From Jacaranda mimosifolia (lineage: Eukaryota; Streptophyta; Magnoliopsida; Lamiales; Bignoniaceae): a stretch of DNA of 64,000 nt. Within the stretch, counting starts at the first letter, position 1. Each line of letters opens with the position of its first letter. The translations under genes and the position numbers were made by a program. The notes below the pieces were generated by a model, which saw only the letters and a list, made by a program, of their open reading frames with translations, was not told where the DNA came from and did not search any database. Positions 59,240-64,000 of the stretch are shown piece by piece. The stretch is from contig CM032120.1 of NCBI GenBank assembly GCA_018894105.1, positions 33,502,710-33,566,709 of the forward strand, given 5' to 3'.

Positions 59240-60943
59240 CTAGCATCATTTTTGTACTATGCACGAATTCTTTAAAATTACTATATATTAATGTAATTAT
59301 TGAATTATAAATATAATTAAAAATAACAACATAAAAATAAAATTATTGCAAAAAATGGTCAAGTAATTAGTAAAAAATAAATTTAAAATTATTCAGTGAG
59401 AAGTTAAAAAAAAAATCTAAACTTTCAAAAAACAAAAGTTTATGAATCTAATTACATATTTTATTAAAAAGAAAAAAAATAATATGCAACCAAAAACTAA
59501 TAGATATTTGCATTAAAAAATAAAAAGTATATGAGAAGGATATAAAACATACAAGATTGATGGCGTAAAAGTTGTTGGAAAAAATTTAAAATTATAATAC
59601 TTTAAGATCACATTAGACTTAATTAAAAGACGATGAGTATATATTAAGTTAAAAATTAAAATATAAAAAATTAGATAATATATTGGTTGCCAGAATTTAA
59701 AAAATTTCTTATTTAATTTTAATTTTTGAATAAAAATCAATTAAACCAAGATAAAACTATGATAGTAAAGAAAAAAATTAAAAAAAAAAAAGAATATACA
59801 TATAAAATAATTATAAAGTTAAAATCAATATTAATGTATAAGTTAAACCTTTTATTGACTCATAGTTTAGTTATCCAATAATTAAGTGAAGAAAAGAGTC
59901 AAGAATAAATATTGTTAAAATAGTATTTAAAATTCTTAAAAATAGTACGAATTATATATACTTATACACAAGCAATTACACATATATGAATAAAAAATAA
60001 AAATTAAATGACATACTTTTAAAATATAAATATTCAAAAAGTGAAAAAAAACTTTATAAATACCAAAACCAAAAAATAGATCTTATCCTATAAAATTATA
60101 AACTTAGATAAACAAAAATAAGAGAATTTAAAAAAAATTACAAAATCTAACAAATAAATCAATAACTTAATTCAAAGAATGAGTTAAAGGTATTAAATGT
60201 ATAACAATTTAAATAAAATAAAAATTAACTAACAAAATTTATCAATAATTGAAGAGAAAAATATAACTAATAAAAAAAATTATTAAGAGCAATAAATATA
60301 TATCTCATCTCGTAAAATTATAAAATTAAAAGAACAAAAAAAGAATTTAAAAAATAAAAAATGAATTGATAACTTAAATTAAGTAACAAACAAAAAAGAT
60401 ATAAAAATTTACAAAGTTAATAACAATAAAAGCTCAATGATAGGCTCTACTTATGGTTGAAAAGAAACAATCAATAAATAGTTTGAAGAATAAAATATAG
60501 AGGCACACAAGGAGATAGAGGGAAAAAATGCTAGAAACTAAGAGTATTAATAAAATTATTTTCCAAACACTCTATTTATAGTGGTATAGATATAAATTAG
60601 TTATTAAAGATAAGAGAAAATTATAAAAAACTTATCAAATTATAGAGTTTAAATGATCTAAGAATCTTCCACATATTGAGAATATAGATGAAATAGATTC
60701 TGTAGATAAAATGAAATCATTTTTATGGTATTTGAGATAAACAAAGAATAGTTTGTTCTAATCAAGAAAATGATTTCAAAAACCAAGCTAGATATCTTTA
60801 AAAGGAATAAATACTTTCAATTTAATTATCAAAAATCAATTTTTAAATTTAAATAAAAAGCTCAAAATTCTAAGAATTGAGAATTTGATCAAAATTGTAT
60901 AATTATGGGTCCCGCATGGTTCTGCTATATATAATAGTATAGA
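59240..60943 (-). mobile_element. Candidate non-autonomous Helitron, 1.7 kb
   Basis: On the minus strand the block starts TCTATACTATTATATATAGC at 60943, the TC start and TATACTA motif of many plant Helitrons, and ends GTACAAAAATGATGCTAG at 59240, giving the CTRR end. The base before TC is A and the base after CTAG is T, matching insertion between A and T without target duplication. The 3' hairpin is weak (GCAT...ATGC, about 59243-59262), which lowers confidence. The inside is extremely AT-rich and has no Rep/helicase coding sequence. Confidence 0.5.
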
Positions 60944-61345
60944 TTTCAAAAAAACAGTAATCGATCGGTAGATAAATAATATTATACTTATGACCTTAAT
61001 TATTTAATATGATCTTGACAAAAAATTCTCGAATTATTTGCATACAAAAATATACGAAAATTGCATTAAGCCAAAACTTGTGCAACATTGTACTTAATTA
61101 CCAACAATGATACAAACATAACAATATGTTAGAAAATTAAAACGGGTCCTTTTTCAAATTCTAGAAAATCAATTACAAATATATTAATTGGGACTAAATA
61201 AGAACCCGATGTGCAAATTAAAGCTAAGTTGGCATGCAATATACATACTTGGTTGATTCTCCCACTCGTCAACTATATATGCTATACTTTTCTAAAAGTA
61301 AGAGAAGACTTAGACAAGTCTTCTTTTATTTCAATTTAGACCACA

Positions 61346-61379
<34 letters not shown>

Positions 61380-61394
61380 TAGATTCGTCCAAAC
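60944..61394. other. Upstream region of the PP2-B gene
   Basis: AT-rich presumed promoter region with an AT microsatellite at about 61349-61376, just upstream of the TATA box. No gene seen. Confidence 0.5.
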
Positions 61395-61401
61395 TATAAA
61401 A
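61395..61401 (+). promoter_or_regulatory. TATA box of the PP2-B gene
   Basis: TATAAAA lies 167-173 bp upstream of the chosen ATG (61568), giving a leader of about 140 bp. Confidence 0.55.
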
Positions 61402-61567
61402 ATGCACCCAAACCACCTCATTCAGACATACTGATTAACACACACCATACCAGCTGAAAAATTAATCAATTTTCTGTTTTCCTTTTTTTTTTTTCCTGAA
61501 TTTTATTTTGAAACACCTACAGAAGAAATTTGAACATTATATTTCTATCATCATCAGAAATAATTTA

Positions 61568-62672
61568 ATGGAGCGTTTTTATTCCAATATGATGACGAGC
61601 CTGCCAGAAGACTGCATTTCAAGAATTTTATCACTCACATCTCCGCAGGATGCATGCAGAATGTTGTTAGTGTCAAGGGAATTTCGGATCCCGGCAGAAT
61701 CAAACGTTGTCTGGGACAGATTCTTGCCTACTGATTGTTGCCACATTACAAGTAGTTGCAGTTTTCCTTTGAAGTTTTCATCTAAAAAGCAGCTCTTTTT
61801 TCTTCTTTCTAATTCCATCCTTATAGATGGTGGCTCTAAGGTAATATCATAAAACTTAATTTCATCCCACTTAAGCGCACAAGTCAAACGTTTACTTTTA
61901 TTTTTTTTTCTAAATTAAATATATATATATATATATAATATTATTGAGCTATATTTGATATTCTTGATTGCAGACCTTTGCATTAGAGAAATCGAGCGGT
62001 CGGATATCTTACATTCTTTCTGCCAGAGAGCTTTCAATTTTACAGAGTGATGTAGACAGTAAATGGACCTGGAAATCTATCCAAGAATCAAGGTTCTTTT
62101 CTTTCATGAGACATAATTATTCTTCCTGATATTTCTAATAATCAAGTTGTGTCTTTCAATTTCCAGATTCATTTTCATTTCTATACAATTAATATTTGTA
62201 CAGGTTTGCTGAGGTGGCTGAGCTTATAACAGTAGACAGATTAGAAATCGAGGGCAGGATAAGATCTCAAAAACTATCTCAAAACACCAAATATGGAGCT
62301 TACCTATTGTTCAAAATCTGTGAGCATTCATTTGGGCTTAGCTCAATACCATGGGAAATCTCCATAGCATCAGGTGATCGCATATTATCGAACAACACAG
62401 CCTGTTTGCGCGATCCAGACGACAAGAGATTGGAGCATCTGGAGGGCCTGTTTTACAGAAACAGGGTGCAAATGATGAAGGAGAGGGTCAACAAAGGGGA
62501 CGTGAGGGCAGCCAGAAAGAGAGGAGATGGATGGTTGGAGATGGAGGTGGCAGAATTCTTTGTTTCTGATGATGAGGAGGAGGAAATAGTGATGAGTTTG
62601 ATGGAGGTTAAGGGCTATCAGCTTAAGGGAGGACTCATTGTACAAGGAGTAGAAGTCAGGCCTAAAGACTAG
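61568..62672 (+). CDS. F-box protein PP2-B type (PHLOEM PROTEIN 2-like), three exons, 286 aa
   Basis: Exons 61568-61840, 61974-62092 and 62204-62672, joined by GT-AG introns of 133 and 111 bp; the sum is 861 bases and stays in frame to TAG. The F-box lies near residues 10-50 (SLPEDCISRILSLTSPQDAC), where SCF ubiquitin ligases bind SKP1. The C-terminal half is the PP2 lectin-like domain: KWTWKSIQESRFAEVAELI (about 119-137), TKYGAYLLFKI (159-169), WEISIASG (181-188), DGWLEMEVAEFF (239-250) and GGLIVQGVEVRP (273-284). Length and intron places fit the PP2-B family, including Arabidopsis PP2-B10. A strongly acidic loop (DDEEEEE) sits near residue 254. It probably selects glycosylated or other targets for ubiquitination; the actual substrate is unknown. 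A second Met at 61589 is a possible start. No disabling change seen. Confidence 0.9.
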
Positions 62673-62818
62673 ACTACTAATTATTCACATTCTAGTTTTT
62701 CTTTTTGGGGTGAGATTTTGGTTTTCTATTATTTTATTTGTTTTATTTGTTCATTCATGCAAAGATTATCCATGCTTATGTCATCTTGTTAACTTGTAAA
62801 AAAAATTAGAAAGATTAT

Positions 62819-62824
62819 AATAAA
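62819..62824 (+). terminator. Likely polyadenylation signal of the PP2-B gene
   Basis: AATAAA about 150 bp after the stop codon, followed by GT-rich sequence, a normal plant 3' end arrangement. Confidence 0.5.
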
Positions 62825-62829
62825 GTATC

Positions 62830-64000
62830 TTGTACGTATTGGTGCAATAATTATTTCCCCCCCCTCCCCAAAAAAAAATTGAAACTACGTATCATTATCT
62901 AAAATAGGTGTAAGAATTTCCCAGTAATGGGTTTGATGTACCCAAAGGCAGAACATGTTATAAAAAGTTATTAATTTCATGTTTTGATGGCTGACAATTA
63001 GTGTGGGATTGCTTTTTTTCTTTTCGTTTCCTTATTTGGATGCAATCATAATTTATTTTTATCTTAAACCCACCATATCACTTTGGTATGAAACTACTAG
63101 AAATTTCTATATGGTAAGTATAACCTGGAGCCTCTAATGAATACTTGAATATCTCCTTTTGAATAAGAATCACATCCCAACATAGTAAGTTATGGTTGTG
63201 AATCTATCTATGGCAAGTAATTGTTGGAAATCCCTGTAGAATCAAGGATCACTATTTAAAGTCAAAGAGAAGCGATCACAAGGACAAACTTTTGTTCACG
63301 AAATATTAAGTTCTCAGTTTAGCTTCGAGGTAACATTGTTGGAGAAAAGAAAGTAGTGTGTTGTTTCCTTCTAGCAGAAACTAACATTAGCCGTACAGTC
63401 CTGTAGTGTTAGGGATTCTAGATTATCCTCCCTCCTTATTGTATCGATTTGTTAGTGTGGTTACAGTTGTTTTAGTTTGCTTGTTCAACTTATTGAACTT
63501 ATCTATGTAAACAAAATTATACCCAAGATGCATATACCCATAAAATAAAAACACCATAATATTTTATTGATGTACTTGTTTGAACTATAAGATTGATGAC
63601 CAATAATTCCTAGAATTGTAACAACTGATGGTTAAACCTTCTTCTCCTTCTCACACAAACTAATTAGCAACTTTTAATGAAATATTAATATCAAATTGTG
63701 GAGTAGAGAGGGGATCTAACTATATAAAAATAAAACCATAGAGAGCCTTCTCATCACAGGCTTTCAAGATTGGGTCTACACCAGTTGTCATACCAAATTT
63801 ATTAAAAAATGGCCTTAAAAATATTGGACAAAAATAATAGGCCCGACGAGACGAGTCATGTCTCATTAACTATATTAGTTTATTTTATCTTTATTTTATT
63901 AAAAGCAAATCGAATTAATAGAAGTGCATATATCGGAATAAAATTCTAATATTCTCCCACTTGGACAAATATTAATAGTAACTTTAACAAAATGTAAAGT
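62830..64000. other. Downstream intergenic DNA, no gene recognised
   Basis: AT-rich. A segment near 63947-63970 reads ATATTCTCCCACTTGGACAA, reminiscent of transposon-associated repeats, but no ends or coding sequence could be defined before the window stops. Confidence 0.45.

Noticed and set aside
1..64000. tRNA, rRNA or miRNA genes
   Set aside because: No tRNA cloverleaf consensus (GGTTC A/B-box pair) or rRNA core was recognised by eye; hairpins present are explained by MITEs. A dedicated scan was not possible.

Overview
The window is nuclear DNA of a flowering plant, most likely a eudicot. Protein genes are split by short GT-AG introns, intergenic DNA is AT-rich, and the two recognisable host loci belong to plant families: a protein disulfide isomerase of the PDIL2-1 type and an F-box/PHLOEM PROTEIN 2-B protein. 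The species cannot be named from the sequence. Most of the 64 kb is transposable-element DNA in successive layers.

Layout. 0.1-0.5 kb: a CACTA-type MITE. 0.5-4.5 kb: no gene seen. 4.5-8.2 kb (minus): a decayed Ty1/copia element with a 199-bp 3' LTR, its reverse transcriptase split by a 569-bp hAT-like insertion. 8.2-10.1 kb (minus): the N-terminal end of a Mutator-like transposase gene plus a terminal inverted repeat. 10.2-15.1 kb: LTR-like sequence of two Ty3/gypsy families. 15.2-16.6 kb: a degenerate coding remnant holding another MITE. 18.3-23.6 kb (plus): an 11-exon PDIL2-1-like gene with all exons present but broken at a splice site and by two one-base losses; best called a young pseudogene. 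24.9-28.75 kb: a LINE RNase H remnant, tandem repeats, and a truncated gypsy element (minus) of the same family as the next one.

29.388-43.617 kb (plus): element 1, a 14.2-kb Tat/Ogre-type Ty3/gypsy element with both LTRs, near-identical 5-bp target duplications, gag, protease, RT/RNase H, a second (archaeal-type) RNase H and integrase, then a repeat-rich spacer and a large antisense gene with a plant mobile domain and coiled-coil tail. 44.5-46.1 kb: nested fold-back MITEs. 46.838-57.992 kb: a CACTA MITE split by element 2 (46.910-57.596), a second Tat-type element with a perfect TGTAT duplication and a different antisense gene in the same slot. 58-61 kb: another CACTA MITE, an 85-bp tandem duplication and a candidate non-autonomous Helitron (minus). 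61.4-62.8 kb (plus): an apparently intact three-exon PP2-B F-box gene.

The most notable theme is that both Tat-type elements carry, between integrase and 3' LTR, an antisense gene with its own minus-strand TATA box. The encoded proteins share a layout (a transposon-related globular domain followed by a coiled coil) but not a family. Antisense ORFs are already known from this lineage, so what is new here is the side-by-side comparison. Both copies are mutated and neither looks able to make full-length protein.
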